From: Herbinix sp.
Lineage (GTDB): Bacteria > Bacillota > Clostridia > Lachnospirales > Lachnospiraceae
Direction: 5' to 3'
Length of the DNA stretch: 64,000 nt
Assembly (NCBI GenBank): GCA_029256105.1
Contig: JAQSYO010000002.1
Location: 310,001 to 374,000 of the forward strand
Below the pieces are notes generated by a model. It searched no databases, was not told where the DNA came from, and saw only the letters and a program-made list of their open reading frames with translations. Of this stretch, positions 1 to 9,648 are shown piece by piece; the first letter of the stretch is position 1; every line of letters begins with the position of its first letter. Made by a program: the position numbers and the translations under genes.

Positions 1-221
1 CATTAGCTTATAAATGAATACCTTTTTTACTACGATTAACCATTTGAGCGCATATCATTCAGGAAGGACAAAATACATATAGACCATAATTGATAGAAGT
101 TATATGAATCAAATGTTTAGATTAAAATTTTTTCACATACTTTCTAATTATGTACTTTCTCCATAATATCTCCACAACCAATTGATATGATAAGAAAGAA
201 GTAGAAAAAAGGAGGATGCAT

Positions 222-2252
222 ATGTCTTCAAATATGATTACCAAAACAATATTGATTGATAATATGACCTGTGTCAATTGTGAGAACATAATTGAACAAG
301 AATTGTCTCGACTAGAGGGAATAGCAAAGGTCAAAGCTAGTTATTCCGCGGGTATGGCTACCATAACTTATGATGAAAATGTAATTAATCTCGAAAAAAT
401 TGAACAAGTATTACTGGAACATGATTACTACGTGAAAAAAAGTACTTCAAAAGAATTTGCAAATGCACCGTATACGAATATTCCAAATAGTAACAGCAAA
501 ACACTTTCTTCCGGTAAAGTATATAATACTGCAACAAACAAAATTGATTTTACCAATGTGATCGCTGTAGCTATTATCATTTTTGCTCTTTATACAGTGG
601 CAAATCGGTTTGGATTATTGAACATATTTAATACCTTTCCGGTAGCAAAGGATGGTATGGGATATGGAATGCTGTTCCTGATCGGAGTTCTTACCTCTGT
701 TCATTGTGTAGCAATGTGTGGTGGTATTTGCCTTTCCCAATGTGTACCGAAAAATCCTACCAGCAGTGGTGGAGAAAGCAAGTTTGCAGCTATGAGACCT
801 AGCTTATTATATAATTTAGGTCGAGTAATCTCCTATACAGCAATTGGAGCTGTTGTTGGAGCAATCGGTTCCGTAGTTAGCTTCTCAGGAACAATGAAAG
901 GCATCGTACAGATCTTGGCTGGTGTATTCATGGTGATCATGGGATTGAATATGTTAAATATTTTCCCTTGGCTACGTAAATTCAATCCTAGAATGCCAAA
1001 AATATTCGCTAAAAAAATCTATGCACAAAGAAGTAGTAATAGCCCGCTTTACATTGGGTTGTTAAATGGGTTGATGCCCTGTGGACCTTTACAGGCGATG
1101 CAGCTGTATGCACTATCAACCGGCAGCCCGATAAAAGGTGCAGTATCAATGTTCTTATTCAGTGTAGGAACAGTACCCTTGATGTTTGCCTTTGGAGCAC
1201 TCAGCTCATTCTTAAGCAAAAAATTCACCAGTAAGATGCTGACAGCCAGTGCAATCCTAGTAGTAGTGTTAGGTGTATTCATGTTCAACAATGGAATTGG
1301 TTTATCAGGAATTACCTTGCCTTCGATATCACCCATAACAAGTTCAGCGCAGACAGGTAATGTAGCAACACTCGAAGATGGTGTGCAGGTAGTTACTACA
1401 AGCCTATCCTCCGGTCGCTACGAACCAATCGTCGTTCAAAAAGGAATTCCGGTTAAGTGGACGATCCAAGCAGAGGATGGAGATATCAACGGTTGTAATA
1501 ATAAAATGATTATTCAAAAGTATAACATTCAAAAACAACTTGTTGCAGGCAACAATGTAATTGAATTTACTCCAACGGATACCGGAGTAGTCCCATATAG
1601 CTGCTGGATGGGTATGATACGTAGCAAGATAACGGTGGTAGATGATCTTAAGGCAGTTGATAATAGTGTTGTGACGGATAGTAGTGGTGTCACAGAAAGC
1701 ACAGGAGGATCCTGTTGCGCAGGTGGAGCAAGTACGAATTCAGCTGATACTAGTTCAAATACAAATGGAGCAGGCTCGAATACAAGCGGAGCAAGTTCAA
1801 ATGCAAGCGGTTTAGATGACTACAATAACCTTCTTGATGTGCAAATACCAACCGATAACATTGCAATAGCAAAGGTTGAGGATGGTATTCAAACAGTAGA
1901 TATAACTTATGATGGAAAAGGATTTTCTCCTGCAGTTGTGGTTGTACAAGGTGGATTAGAGACGACCTGGACAATTAATGGAATCAAGAAAGATATGAAA
2001 AGCAGTAATCTATTATTCCCGTATTATTCTGCACAGCTAGAAGTACTGGAAGGAAAAAATCCAATTAATTTTATTCCGGATCAAGATTTTGATTTCTATT
2101 CCGCAGATTCCGCTTACTATGGCTATGTTAAGGTAGTGGATGACATTAATAAGATTGATGTGGAAGCAATTAAAAAGGAAGTTTCAGAGTATAAACCATC
2201 GGCACAAAATAATAGTGTAAGTGGTACAGGCGGCGCATCCTGCTGTCAATAA
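222..2252 (+). CDS. HMA / DsbD-like membrane / cupredoxin fusion protein (copper handling)
   Basis: A 676-residue membrane protein. Residues about 5-70 are a heavy-metal-associated (HMA) domain with the ligand motif MTCVNCEN. A multi-helix DsbD_2/SafE-like core (about 130-370) carries HCVAMCGGIC and LMPCGPLQ, the paired Cys motifs of that family. Two cupredoxin-like domains follow. The first keeps Cys/Met candidate ligands (GCNNKM, YSCWMGM); the second has none and looks degenerate. A linker and the C-terminus end in CC clusters (GGSCCAGG, GASCCQ). In related proteins this core moves copper or reducing equivalents across the membrane. I chose ATG 222 because GGAGG ends six bases before it, whereas the track start at 216 abuts the Shine-Dalgarno. 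It heads a run with DUF2318 and copA. Domain calls are firm; the substrate is inferred. Confidence 0.85.
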   Translation: MSSNMITKTILIDNMTCVNCENIIEQELSRLEGIAKVKASYSAGMATITYDENVINLEKIEQVLLEHDYYVKKSTSKEFANAPYTNIPNSNSKTLSSGKVYNTATNKIDFTNVIAVAIIIFALYTVANRFGLLNIFNTFPVAKDGMGYGMLFLIGVLTSVHCVAMCGGICLSQCVPKNPTSSGGESKFAAMRPSLLYNLGRVISYTAIGAVVGAIGSVVSFSGTMKGIVQILAGVFMVIMGLNMLNIFPWLRKFNPRMPKIFAKKIYAQRSSNSPLYIGLLNGLMPCGPLQAMQLYALSTGSPIKGAVSMFLFSVGTVPLMFAFGALSSFLSKKFTSKMLTASAILVVVLGVFMFNNGIGLSGITLPSISPITSSAQTGNVATLEDGVQVVTTSLSSGRYEPIVVQKGIPVKWTIQAEDGDINGCNNKMIIQKYNIQKQLVAGNNVIEFTPTDTGVVPYSCWMGMIRSKITVVDDLKAVDNSVVTDSSGVTESTGGSCCAGGASTNSADTSSNTNGAGSNTSGASSNASGLDDYNNLLDVQIPTDNIAIAKVEDGIQTVDITYDGKGFSPAVVVVQGGLETTWTINGIKKDMKSSNLLFPYYSAQLEVLEGKNPINFIPDQDFDFYSADSAYYGYVKVVDDINKIDVEAIKKEVSEYKPSAQNNSVSGTGGASCCQ

Positions 2253-2354
2253 GGATAATCATAGAAATACTGAATTGATACATTTTAAATAATTTACTAA
2301 GTTGGATATTATGATGAAAGAATAATTCAAATAAGAAAGGGAAGAGAATAAGCC

Positions 2355-2951
2355 ATGAATAAGAATTCAAAGAACAATCCAAATATGAAAAAGATCGCAC
2401 TCCTTGTAACAGCTGCAATTGCAGTGGTAGTAATTGCCTTAAGTAGTAAGTTGCAGAGTAAGGCAGATAATGAAACCGCTGGAGCTTCAGACATAACAAA
2501 TACCACAGAGACATCGAGTACTACAGATACCACAGATACCACAGACACCACAGATACCGCCAGTAATCAAATTGCAGTAGTAAAAGATGATGATCTTGTT
2601 ATACAAGTGAAAGACATCACGGATACAGCTACTTTTTACCCTGCTGAGATTAATGGAACAGCACTTGAGGTCATTGCAGTAAAAGCACCCGACGGTAGTA
2701 TACGTACTGCCTTTAATACTTGCCAAGTATGTTACAGCTCTGGAAAGGGATATTATAAGCAAGAGGGTGATGAGTTGGTTTGCCAAAACTGTGGTAATCA
2801 CTTTGGAATGGATGATGTGGAAGTCACAAAGGGAGGCTGTAATCCGGTTCCGATCACCTCGGAATTCAAAACAGTGAATGATGACACAATAACCATATCA
2901 AAAGATATTTTAACGCAAGCTTCAGCAATTTTTACAGACTGGAAAAAATAA
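2355..2951 (+). CDS. DUF2318 domain membrane-anchored protein
   Basis: A 198-residue protein with one N-terminal membrane anchor (about 11-30), an exposed Thr/Asp-rich linker encoded by short 'acagatacc' repeats, and a C-terminal DUF2318 domain. The domain shows two CxxC pairs (FNTCQVCYSSGKG and LVCQNCGNHFG) and a final Cys in KGGCNPVPI. DUF2318 proteins are associated with metal transport and NapH/Ftr-type redox genes and probably bind a metal or Fe-S centre outside the membrane. Here the gene lies between an HMA-DsbD-cupredoxin fusion and copA, which points to copper. The start follows a purine-rich RBS (AAGGGAAGAG). Metal identity is inferred. Confidence 0.8.
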   Translation: MNKNSKNNPNMKKIALLVTAAIAVVVIALSSKLQSKADNETAGASDITNTTETSSTTDTTDTTDTTDTASNQIAVVKDDDLVIQVKDITDTATFYPAEINGTALEVIAVKAPDGSIRTAFNTCQVCYSSGKGYYKQEGDELVCQNCGNHFGMDDVEVTKGGCNPVPITSEFKTVNDDTITISKDILTQASAIFTDWKK

Positions 2952-2989
2952 AGTTAAGGGTAATTAAGCAGAAAGGTGAGGAGATTTAA

Positions 2990-5452
2990 ATGGAAAAGGA
3001 TTCAATAAAGATAAGCGGTATGACCTGTGCAGCCTGTGCCCAGAGAGTGCAGAAAGCAGTCAGTAAACTAGAGGGTATTGCGAATGCAAGTGTTAACTTT
3101 GCAACAGAGAAATTATCAGTAGAATATGATAATCAAATTGCTTCCGTATCAAATATAAAAGATGCAGTTGAAAAAGCAGGCTACGGAGTAATCGAAGAAA
3201 GCAAATTTAATAACGTTACAATACCAATCGGTGGAATGACTTGTGCTGCTTGTGCGCAAAGAGTAGAAAAAGCGATTGCAAAGTTGGAGGGTATCACAAA
3301 GGTATCCGTAAATTTAGCAACAGAAAAAGCAACGGTAGAATATGATTCACAGATCATCCGATTATCAGCAATTAAGCAATGTATTGAGAAAACTGGTTAC
3401 AAAGCTTTGGAAATAGATAAAAATACGGTTGATGAAGATAAGCTTCGTAAGGAAAAAGAGATAAAAACACTTTGGACCAAATTCATCATTGCAACAGCCT
3501 TCGGAATTCCGTTATTATATTTTGCAATGATTCCGATGCTTTCCTGGTGGCCCTTCCCTGTACCGAAAGCGCTTAATCCAATGTTATTTCCTTTAAGATT
3601 TGCTTTACTACAGATTTCTTTGGTAACTCCTATCATTATTGCAGGATATAGGTTTTATACCGTTGGCTTTAAAGCATTATTTCAAAGAAGTCCAAATATG
3701 GATTCCCTAGTTGCAATTGGAACCTCAGCAGCAATTATCTTTAGTATTTATAATACTTACGAAATAATGAATGGTAACTTTAAGGCTGTGGAAAGCTTGT
3801 ATTACGAGACAGCAGGTGTAATTATTGCCCTCATTCTACTTGGTAAATCCCTGGAAGCCGTATCAAAAGGGAAAACTTCGGAGGCGATTAAGAAGCTGAT
3901 GGGTCTTGCACCAAAGACAGCCATCATAATTGAAAATGATAAGGAAGTCGAAGTTCCGATTGACGAAGTAGAAATAGGGGATATTATTTTAGTAAAGCCG
4001 GGTGAAAAAATTCCGGTGGATGGTGTTGTATTAGAAGGAAACACCTCAATTGATGAGGCAATGTTAACTGGTGAGAGTATGCCTGTTGATAAGAAAGCAG
4101 GCGACAAAGTCTTCGCTGCCAGCATTAATAAGAATGGTATGATTAAATTTAAAGCAACTAAGGTTGGAAGTGACACGGCTCTTGCACAAATTATTAAGTT
4201 AGTAGAAGATGCGCAAGGTTCGAAAGCTCCGATTGCCCAAATGGCAGATATTGTTTCAGGATATTTTGTTCCTATCGTTTGTGGACTCGCAATCCTTGCA
4301 TTTTTAGCATGGTTCTTAACCGGACAATCGTTAGCTTTCTCACTTACTATATTTATCTCTGTTATCGTAATCGCCTGCCCATGTGCTCTGGGACTTGCAA
4401 CACCGACTGCAATTATGGTGGGTACCGGAAAAGGAGCAGAGAACGGTATTCTTATAAAAGGTGGCGAAGCGCTTGAGACGACACACAAGATTAATACAAT
4501 CGTGTTTGATAAGACAGGTACAATTACGGAAGGTAAGCCAGAGGTAACGGATATCCTCACAACTTCAGTAGTAACGCGTGAACGACTTCTTCAGATTGCC
4601 GCCTCAGGTGAAAAAGGCTCCGAGCATCCACTTGGCGAAGCAATTGTAAGAGGAGCAGAAAAAGAGAAGCTTGAATTTAAAAAGGTGGAACAATTTGAAG
4701 CAATCCCTGGTCATGGAATTGAAGTAGTTATTGATGGAATTAATGTGTTAATTGGTAATAAAAAATTAATGGATAATAGAAATATTGATTTACAGGAGTT
4801 AAAGGACAGTTCGGATATCTTAGCAGGCGAAGGAAAGACTCCGATGTATGTAGCAATGGAGAATAAACTGGCTGGAATTATCGCAGTTGCTGATGTTGTA
4901 AAAGAAAGTAGTGCGAAGGCCATTAGAAAGCTTCAGTCCATGGGCATAGAAGTAGCAATGATTACCGGAGATAATCGTAAAACTGCGGAAGCAATTGCGA
5001 AGCAGGTGGGAATTGACCGAGTCTTAGCTGAGGTACTTCCTCAGGATAAGTCCAATGAAGTTAAGAAGCTTCAAGCAGAAGGTAAGAAAGTATGTATGGT
5101 TGGCGATGGTATCAATGATGCACCGGCACTTGTGCAAGCAGACATCGGTATTGCTATTGGCTCCGGTACGGATGTAGCGATGGAATCAGCGGATATTGTT
5201 CTGATGAGAAGCGATCTTATGGATGTTCCGACAGCAATAAATCTTAGTAAGAGTACAATTCGTAATATCAAACAGAATTTGTTCTGGGCATTTGGTTACA
5301 ATGTTGCCGGAATACCGATAGCCGCAGGTATCCTTCACTTATTTGGAGGACCGTTATTAAATCCGATTTTCGCTGCTGCGGCAATGGCATTCAGTTCTGT
5401 ATCTGTCGTATCCAATGCATTGCGATTAAAACGATTTAAGGCATATCGATAA
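2990..5452 (+). CDS. copA: Copper-translocating P1B-type ATPase
   Basis: An 820-residue P1B-1 ATPase that should export Cu(I) at the cost of ATP. Two N-terminal HMA domains (about 5-70 and 77-143) each carry [11 protein letters not shown]. The membrane and catalytic parts show, in order, LTGES (actuator), the CPC ion motif in [13 protein letters not shown], the phosphorylated DKTGT, an HP dipeptide in [18 protein letters not shown], and the last-helix YN and MAFSS motifs typical of copper pumps. The length is normal for the family. The RBS is AGGTGAGGAG. It follows the DUF2318 gene by 38 bases and probably shares its transcript. Identification is secure; exclusive copper specificity (silver is also a family substrate) is inferred from CPC plus YN/MxxSS. 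Confidence 0.95.
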   Translation: MEKDSIKISGMTCAACAQRVQKAVSKLEGIANASVNFATEKLSVEYDNQIASVSNIKDAVEKAGYGVIEESKFNNVTIPIGGMTCAACAQRVEKAIAKLEGITKVSVNLATEKATVEYDSQIIRLSAIKQCIEKTGYKALEIDKNTVDEDKLRKEKEIKTLWTKFIIATAFGIPLLYFAMIPMLSWWPFPVPKALNPMLFPLRFALLQISLVTPIIIAGYRFYTVGFKALFQRSPNMDSLVAIGTSAAIIFSIYNTYEIMNGNFKAVESLYYETAGVIIALILLGKSLEAVSKGKTSEAIKKLMGLAPKTAIIIENDKEVEVPIDEVEIGDIILVKPGEKIPVDGVVLEGNTSIDEAMLTGESMPVDKKAGDKVFAASINKNGMIKFKATKVGSDTALAQIIKLVEDAQGSKAPIAQMADIVSGYFVPIVCGLAILAFLAWFLTGQSLAFSLTIFISVIVIACPCALGLATPTAIMVGTGKGAENGILIKGGEALETTHKINTIVFDKTGTITEGKPEVTDILTTSVVTRERLLQIAASGEKGSEHPLGEAIVRGAEKEKLEFKKVEQFEAIPGHGIEVVIDGINVLIGNKKLMDNRNIDLQELKDSSDILAGEGKTPMYVAMENKLAGIIAVADVVKESSAKAIRKLQSMGIEVAMITGDNRKTAEAIAKQVGIDRVLAEVLPQDKSNEVKKLQAEGKKVCMVGDGINDAPALVQADIGIAIGSGTDVAMESADIVLMRSDLMDVPTAINLSKSTIRNIKQNLFWAFGYNVAGIPIAAGILHLFGGPLLNPIFAAAAMAFSSVSVVSNALRLKRFKAYR

Positions 5453-5480
5453 AAGCGCAGTAATTGCGCCGTACACCTTG

Positions 5481-5508
5481 ATAATAGGAAAATTTATGTT
5501 CCTATTAT
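5481..5508 (+). terminator. Stem-loop after copA, weak terminator candidate
   Basis: ATAATAGGA pairs with TCCTATTAT around a ten-base loop. A smaller hairpin (GCGCA/TGCGC) lies just upstream. There is no good T-run, so it may be a processing hairpin rather than a terminator. Confidence 0.4.
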
Positions 5509-5622
5509 ATAAAATCTAACTTTTCAACATGCATATTGTAAATGAAGATGCAAAAACTAAGTTGATAAGCAAAGACAGTAGAATACATCAAAGAATAAAA
5601 AAGGAAGAAGGCAGGTATTTAA

Positions 5623-6303
5623 ATGAAAAAGAAATTATTGTTATCAACATTTTCGCTATTAGCGATTGTAAGTTTAACCGCATGTAACAAGTTGGATGTA
5701 ATAGGGGATCAATCAATCAAATCCTTTGAAGCAGTTCTCAATTCTACGAAAGAAGAGGTAACCGAGGATACGACCTTTGGTGGTTGGTCCTTAGCAGCAC
5801 CTGATGGTGAAGCAAGATTTGTATGGAGTAAAGACTTCAGTAAAACTACTTCTAACGATGCATTCTTGGAAGTGAAAGCACAACCCTTTATTGATGCAGG
5901 TCTTGATATCAGTAAATTACCGGCTGGAATGGTTGTTGGGGATAAGATCGTAGTAGGAACCGAACTTGGAAATGATAAGCCATCTAGTAATAGCGATGCA
6001 ACTCCAATAGACTCCTATAAACAAATCGTAAAGAATTATCGTGATAATATTAAATATCACACAGCACTTGATCATTATGGTGTGGATATGACCAATGGTA
6101 ATATGTTCGAATGGGCGAAGGATATGGCTACGAATGACAAAGATATTGTTTTCGTATTAAATCCACAACCATTTATTGATGCGGGTGTAGATGCTTCTAA
6201 AGTGGACGGTTGGGTATTTGCTAAAGTGGATACAATGGATGAGAATGGTAAGAAAATTCAAGTTGACAAATTTTTAAAGCCTTTTGATCTAGAAAGCAAA
6301 TAA
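5623..6303 (+). CDS. Predicted lipoprotein with internal repeat, function unknown
   Basis: A 226-residue protein with a type II signal peptide: a KKK start, a hydrophobic stretch, and lipobox LTAC with the lipidated Cys at about residue 21. I do not recognise the mature domain. It contains two related segments, QPFIDAGLDISKLPAG and QPFIDAGVDASKVDGW, each followed by a strand-like stretch, which suggests an internal duplication. It has few Met or His and no obvious metal-binding motif. It lies between copA and an OmpR-type two-component system, so it may be an extracellular sensor accessory or chaperone; that is inference from position only. The RBS is GGAAGAAGGCAGG. A hairpin terminator follows at 6365. 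Confidence 0.75.
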   Translation: MKKKLLLSTFSLLAIVSLTACNKLDVIGDQSIKSFEAVLNSTKEEVTEDTTFGGWSLAAPDGEARFVWSKDFSKTTSNDAFLEVKAQPFIDAGLDISKLPAGMVVGDKIVVGTELGNDKPSSNSDATPIDSYKQIVKNYRDNIKYHTALDHYGVDMTNGNMFEWAKDMATNDKDIVFVLNPQPFIDAGVDASKVDGWVFAKVDTMDENGKKIQVDKFLKPFDLESK

Positions 6304-6364
6304 AATCTGGTTGTAGCATTGATGCTTAGGGCATTCCTGTGATAAAATAGTATTACCTATTAGT

Positions 6365-6402
6365 AAGGGGTTGTTGCGAGTGTACTCGTAGCTCCCCTTT
6401 TT
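6365..6402 (+). terminator. Rho-independent terminator after the lipoprotein gene
   Basis: An interrupted stem pairs AAGGGG with CCCCTT and, inside it, CGAGT with ACTCG, followed by TTTTT. It separates the copA-lipoprotein unit from the response regulator gene. Confidence 0.7.
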
Positions 6403-6473
6403 ACATAATTCATGACAATAGAAAGTTTGCGATGCGTGCTTTCCGTTGTTTTATCAATTTACGGAGGCAGGAA

Positions 6474-7175
6474 ATGAATCATATAGCAAAAAAGATACTT
6501 GTAGTGGAAGATGAAGAAAAAATAATGGAAGTTATAAAATCTTTTCTGGAAAGCAAAGACTTCCATGTTATTTCTGCAGAAGATGGAAAGAAAGCGGTAG
6601 AGTTATTTGATAAGGAGAATATCTCGTTAGTTTTACTTGATCTTATGTTGCCCAAGCTTTCAGGGGAAGAAGTTTGTAGATTAATTCGTAAAAAATCCAG
6701 AGTACCTATCATAATGCTAACGGCTAAGTCAGATGAGTCAGATATGCTTCAGGGACTTGGAATTGGTGCCGATGATTATATTACGAAGCCCTTCAGCTTA
6801 AAAGCGTTATATGCAAGGATGGAAGCGGTAATGAGAAGGTCTGCAGAGGATATGCTTCCTTTAGTCAGTAAGTATTCGTTTAATGACGGTGATTTGACTG
6901 TTGATTTTGAAAGCATGATAATTAGAAAACAATCAGAAGAAGTAAAACTGACTCCGAATGAATATAAGATTTTAGCAACGATAATAAAATATCCCAATAA
7001 GGTCTTTACCAGAGATGAATTAATTGCATCTGCTTTTGGTAATGAATTCGAAGGGTTTGATCGAACGATTGACAGTCATATTAAAAATCTCAGGCAGAAA
7101 ATAGAAAGTGACCCTAAAAATCCAATCTACGTAAAAACAATTCATGGGGTCGGTTATAAATTTGGAGGTGAGTAA
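6474..7175 (+). CDS. OmpR/PhoB-family response regulator
   Basis: A 233-residue regulator with a receiver domain (about 5-120) and a winged-helix DNA-binding domain (about 135-230). The receiver shows the acidic pair in VVEDEE, the phospho-acceptor Asp in LVLLDLMLP, a switch Thr in MLTAKS and Lys in YITKPFS. The output domain ends in KTIHGVGYKFGGE. I start at ATG 6474, preceded by GGAGG, rather than the track start 42 bases upstream. The histidine kinase gene follows immediately. Its place between copA and the ars operon suggests control of the metal genes, which would make it a CusR/CopR analogue; target promoters are not proven. Confidence 0.9.
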   Translation: MNHIAKKILVVEDEEKIMEVIKSFLESKDFHVISAEDGKKAVELFDKENISLVLLDLMLPKLSGEEVCRLIRKKSRVPIIMLTAKSDESDMLQGLGIGADDYITKPFSLKALYARMEAVMRRSAEDMLPLVSKYSFNDGDLTVDFESMIIRKQSEEVKLTPNEYKILATIIKYPNKVFTRDELIASAFGNEFEGFDRTIDSHIKNLRQKIESDPKNPIYVKTIHGVGYKFGGE

Positions 7176-8567
7176 TTGAAACATAGCTTAAAAGCAAAAT
7201 TATCAGCAACGATTCTGGTTATTGTTCTTCTTACGATAGCAATAATCAGCTTTCTGGCCAACTTTTTTATTAATCGGCAATTCACTGACTATATTACCAA
7301 GCAACAGGAATTAAAAGCACAGATTATAACCTCGAGCATTAGCCAACAATATACCAAGTTTACGAATCAATGGAATTTAGATTATGTTCATGCCATCGGA
7401 ATGTTCTCCCTCTATGAAGGTTATATAGTAAAAGTTTATGATAAAGATAATGTGATTTTATGGGACGCGCAATCGCATGATATGAAATTGTGTAATCAGA
7501 TCATGGAGGATATTTCAAATCGCATGCGAATTGAGTATCCACAGATAGAGGGGGAATTTACCTCTACCGATTATTCACTTGAACAGAACGGAACGACAGT
7601 TGGTAAGATCAGCATCAGCTATTTCGGACCATTTTTCTTGAATGAAAATGAGTTTAAGTTTCTTCATTCACTGAATACAATTTTATTTAGTATTGGTTTT
7701 ATCTCCTTAGCAGTATCAGTAATAGTCGGGCATATTCTTGCGAAGCGAATTACTCACCCAATTTTAAAGACAGTGGAAGCGACGAAGCAAATCGCGGATG
7801 GAAATTATGAGGTGCGGCTAGTAGAAGAAAGTAACACCATGGAATTAGATATGCTGGTAGGTTCCATTAATCATTTGGCTGTGTCCTTAGAGACCTTGGA
7901 GAAGTTAAGAAAACAATTAACGGAGGATGTGGCTCACGAGCTTCGGACCCCGATTACAATATTACAATCCTATATCGAAGCAATGACCGAAGGAATATGG
8001 GAAGCTTCACCCGAACGACTGCAAAGCTGTTACGAGGAAGTGATTCGTATTGGCAAATTAGTAGGTGATTTAGAAAGCCTTGCAAAGCTAGAAGGTGAGA
8101 ACCTAAAATTGAATAAGACACATATGGATTTGTATCCGGTTGTTGTGAAAACAGTGGACAGTTTTGCAAGTGAGATTGAGAATAAGAAGCTGGAGGTAAC
8201 AATCAAGGGATCACATCTGGAATTAATGGCTGATCAAGATCGTATCAAGCAAGTAGTAGTAAACCTTTTTTCGAATGCGATTAAGTATTCGAAGGATAAC
8301 TGCAAGATATCCTTTGAATTTTTTGAAACCAAAGATTCTACAGGCTTTTTTATTAAGGATAATGGTGTGGGTATTCCAAAAGAGGAACTTCCATATATTT
8401 TTGAACGTTTTTACCGAGCGGATAAATCGCGTAACCGTTTAACTGGAGGTACCGGAATAGGTTTAACCATCGTAAAATCCATAGTGGAGGCGCATGGAGG
8501 CAGAATATCCGTGGAAAGTAATATGAATGAGGGTAGTAAATTTACTGTAACCTTACCGAAAGAATAA
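7176..8567 (+). CDS. Sensor histidine kinase, partner of the preceding regulator
   Basis: A 463-residue membrane kinase. Helix 1 is about residues 10-33, an extracytoplasmic domain of about 130 residues follows, and helix 2 is about 165-190. A HAMP domain comes next, then the phospho-acceptor helix with DVAHELRTPIT. The ATP-binding domain has N box NLFSNAIKYS, DNGVGIP and GGTGIGLTIV. The start codon is TTG at 7176, directly after the regulator stop, with GGAGG six bases upstream, so the two are translationally linked. The sensing domain has no clear Met/His/Cys ligand set, so the signal cannot be read from sequence. Copper or another metal is suggested by neighbours only. Confidence 0.9.
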   Translation: MKHSLKAKLSATILVIVLLTIAIISFLANFFINRQFTDYITKQQELKAQIITSSISQQYTKFTNQWNLDYVHAIGMFSLYEGYIVKVYDKDNVILWDAQSHDMKLCNQIMEDISNRMRIEYPQIEGEFTSTDYSLEQNGTTVGKISISYFGPFFLNENEFKFLHSLNTILFSIGFISLAVSVIVGHILAKRITHPILKTVEATKQIADGNYEVRLVEESNTMELDMLVGSINHLAVSLETLEKLRKQLTEDVAHELRTPITILQSYIEAMTEGIWEASPERLQSCYEEVIRIGKLVGDLESLAKLEGENLKLNKTHMDLYPVVVKTVDSFASEIENKKLEVTIKGSHLELMADQDRIKQVVVNLFSNAIKYSKDNCKISFEFFETKDSTGFFIKDNGVGIPKEELPYIFERFYRADKSRNRLTGGTGIGLTIVKSIVEAHGGRISVESNMNEGSKFTVTLPKE

Positions 8568-8634
8568 CGATTTGAAATATGTTTTGAAAAATAAATCAGG
8601 AAAAATAAATTGATTTAAAAGTTAGGTATTTACA

Positions 8635-8663
8635 TTGACAATTATCAATGTAATGCATATAAT
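8635..8663 (+). promoter_or_regulatory. Sigma-A promoter P1 upstream of arsR
   Basis: TTGACA (8635-8640) and TATAAT (8658-8663) are both perfect consensus boxes separated by 17 bases. The operator-like dyad starts 14 bases after the -10 box. Confidence 0.85.
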
Positions 8664-8676
8664 AACCATAAATAGA

Positions 8677-8698
8677 TATATAGATATTTATCGATATA
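8677..8698 (+). promoter_or_regulatory. ArsR-like operator 1
   Basis: A 22-base dyad, TATATaGATAttTATCgATATA, with one mismatched pair per arm and a two-base centre. It lies where a repressor bound downstream of the -10 would block P1. A related dyad lies after promoter P2. ArsR as the ligand is inferred from position and symmetry. Confidence 0.65.
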
Positions 8699-8750
8699 AA
8701 TAAAATAACCATTACATTACAACAGAGGTTTGTATCATACTTAGGTAGAG

Positions 8751-8783
8751 AAAAGCTAGTAAATCAATTTTACTGGCTTTTTA
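8751..8783 (+). terminator. Terminator between the two ars promoters
   Basis: AAAGCTAGTAAA pairs with TTTTACTGGCTTT around TCAA, and the downstream arm runs into a T-rich end. It would end P1 transcripts after roughly 110 nt, leaving a short RNA with no convincing ORF. Confidence 0.65.
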
Positions 8784-8796
8784 TTAACTTGGCATA

Positions 8797-8824
8797 TTGA
8801 CAATCATCTATATGATGCTATAAT
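8797..8824 (+). promoter_or_regulatory. Sigma-A promoter P2 upstream of arsR
   Basis: Perfect TTGACA (8797-8802) and TATAAT (8819-8824) with a 16-base spacer. It is the promoter that can read through into arsR without meeting the 8751 terminator. Confidence 0.85.
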
Positions 8825-8828
8825 AAAC

Positions 8829-8848
8829 ATATAGATAAATCTCTATAT
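8829..8848 (+). promoter_or_regulatory. ArsR-like operator 2
   Basis: A dyad of ATATAGA and TCTATAT arms around a six-base centre begins four bases after the P2 -10 box. It resembles operator 1 in size and AT-rich arms, consistent with autoregulation of arsR. Confidence 0.65.
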
Positions 8849-8860
8849 CATCTTAAGATT

Positions 8861-9024
8861 AATATTAAAATAGAATCAATATTAAAATAGAATCAATATT
8901 AAAACAGAATCAATATTAAAATAGAATTTATATTAAAACAGAATCTTTAAAACAGGATTATTAAAACAGAATAATTAAAACAGAATTTATATTAAAAATA
9001 GGATTTATATAAAAATAGGATTTG
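8861..9024 (+). repeat. Degenerate tandem repeat in the arsR leader
   Basis: About eleven degenerate copies of a 14-18 base unit, best seen as AATATTAAAATAGAATC repeated four times and then shortened forms such as ATTAAAACAGAAT. The array fills the leader between promoter P2 and arsR and contains no ORF with an RBS. It may be replication slippage or a transcribed spacer. Confidence 0.8.
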
Positions 9025-9072
9025 TTCTAATTTAGTATTGATTTAGAAATTTGATAGATGGAGGAGAAAATT

Positions 9073-9396
9073 ATGGAGAATTTAATTGATTATGCTTCGG
9101 TTTTTAAGGCCTTAGCAGATGAGACACGATTAAAAATTGTTGAGATGCTGTCCTGCGGAGAATTGTGTGCCTGTGATATCTTGGAGTCATTTCAGATAAC
9201 TCAGCCTACACTTTCTTATCATATGAAAATCTTAACGGATAGCGGGATTGTTGTAAGTAGAAAAGAAGGCTCATGGGTGAGATATCATAACAATGAGGAA
9301 CTTGTGTTGTCGGTTAAACTTTTCTGGAATCAGATCACGACAGATAGTGAAACTTGCATTTGTAAAACACGGAATCAAAAAATAAAATGCGATTAA
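9073..9396 (+). CDS. arsR: ArsR-family arsenic-responsive repressor
   Basis: A 107-residue winged-helix repressor. Near the N-terminus FKALADETRLKIVEML is the family signature, and ELCACDIL gives the Cys-x-Cys As(III)/Sb(III) site at the start of the DNA-binding helix region. The recognition segment is QPTLSYHMKIL. A second CxC (TCICK) lies near the C-terminus and may bind metalloid too. I start at ATG 9073, which has GGAGGA upstream; the track start at 9058 lies before that RBS. It is first in the arsR-acr3-arsD-arsA-arsC operon and probably controls both upstream promoters. Confidence 0.93.
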   Translation: MENLIDYASVFKALADETRLKIVEMLSCGELCACDILESFQITQPTLSYHMKILTDSGIVVSRKEGSWVRYHNNEELVLSVKLFWNQITTDSETCICKTRNQKIKCD

Positions 9397-9420
9397 TGTA
9401 TTCTGAATGATTAGGATATA

Positions 9421-9592
9421 AATAAGAAAAACAATAAGAAAAACAATAAGAAAAACGAATAAGAAAAACGAAGTAAAAAAAAGAAGTAAAAAAGAAGTAG
9501 AAAAAACGAAGTAGAAAAATGAAGAAGAAAAAAAGAAGAAGAAAAGAAGAAAAAGACAAGAACAAAAAGAAAAAAGAAAAAGAAATTAAGTC
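9421..9592 (+). repeat. Purine-rich low-complexity spacer between arsR and acr3
   Basis: About 170 bases are almost entirely A and G with occasional C/T, made of slipped units such as AATAAGAAAAAC and AAGAAGTAAAA. Antisense ORFs here encode only Phe/Leu/Ser runs and are artefacts. Similar, less pure arrays precede arsR and arsD. Confidence 0.8.
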
Positions 9593-9648
9593 TTGTTTTA
9601 AATTTTAAAGTAGTGCGAAACAAATGCTTGATAAAAGGAGAGATGATA

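Noticed and set aside
3802-4560. 252-residue antisense ORF inside copA
   Set aside because: It is a long shadow in the opposite frame of a highly conserved coding sequence, with no RBS.
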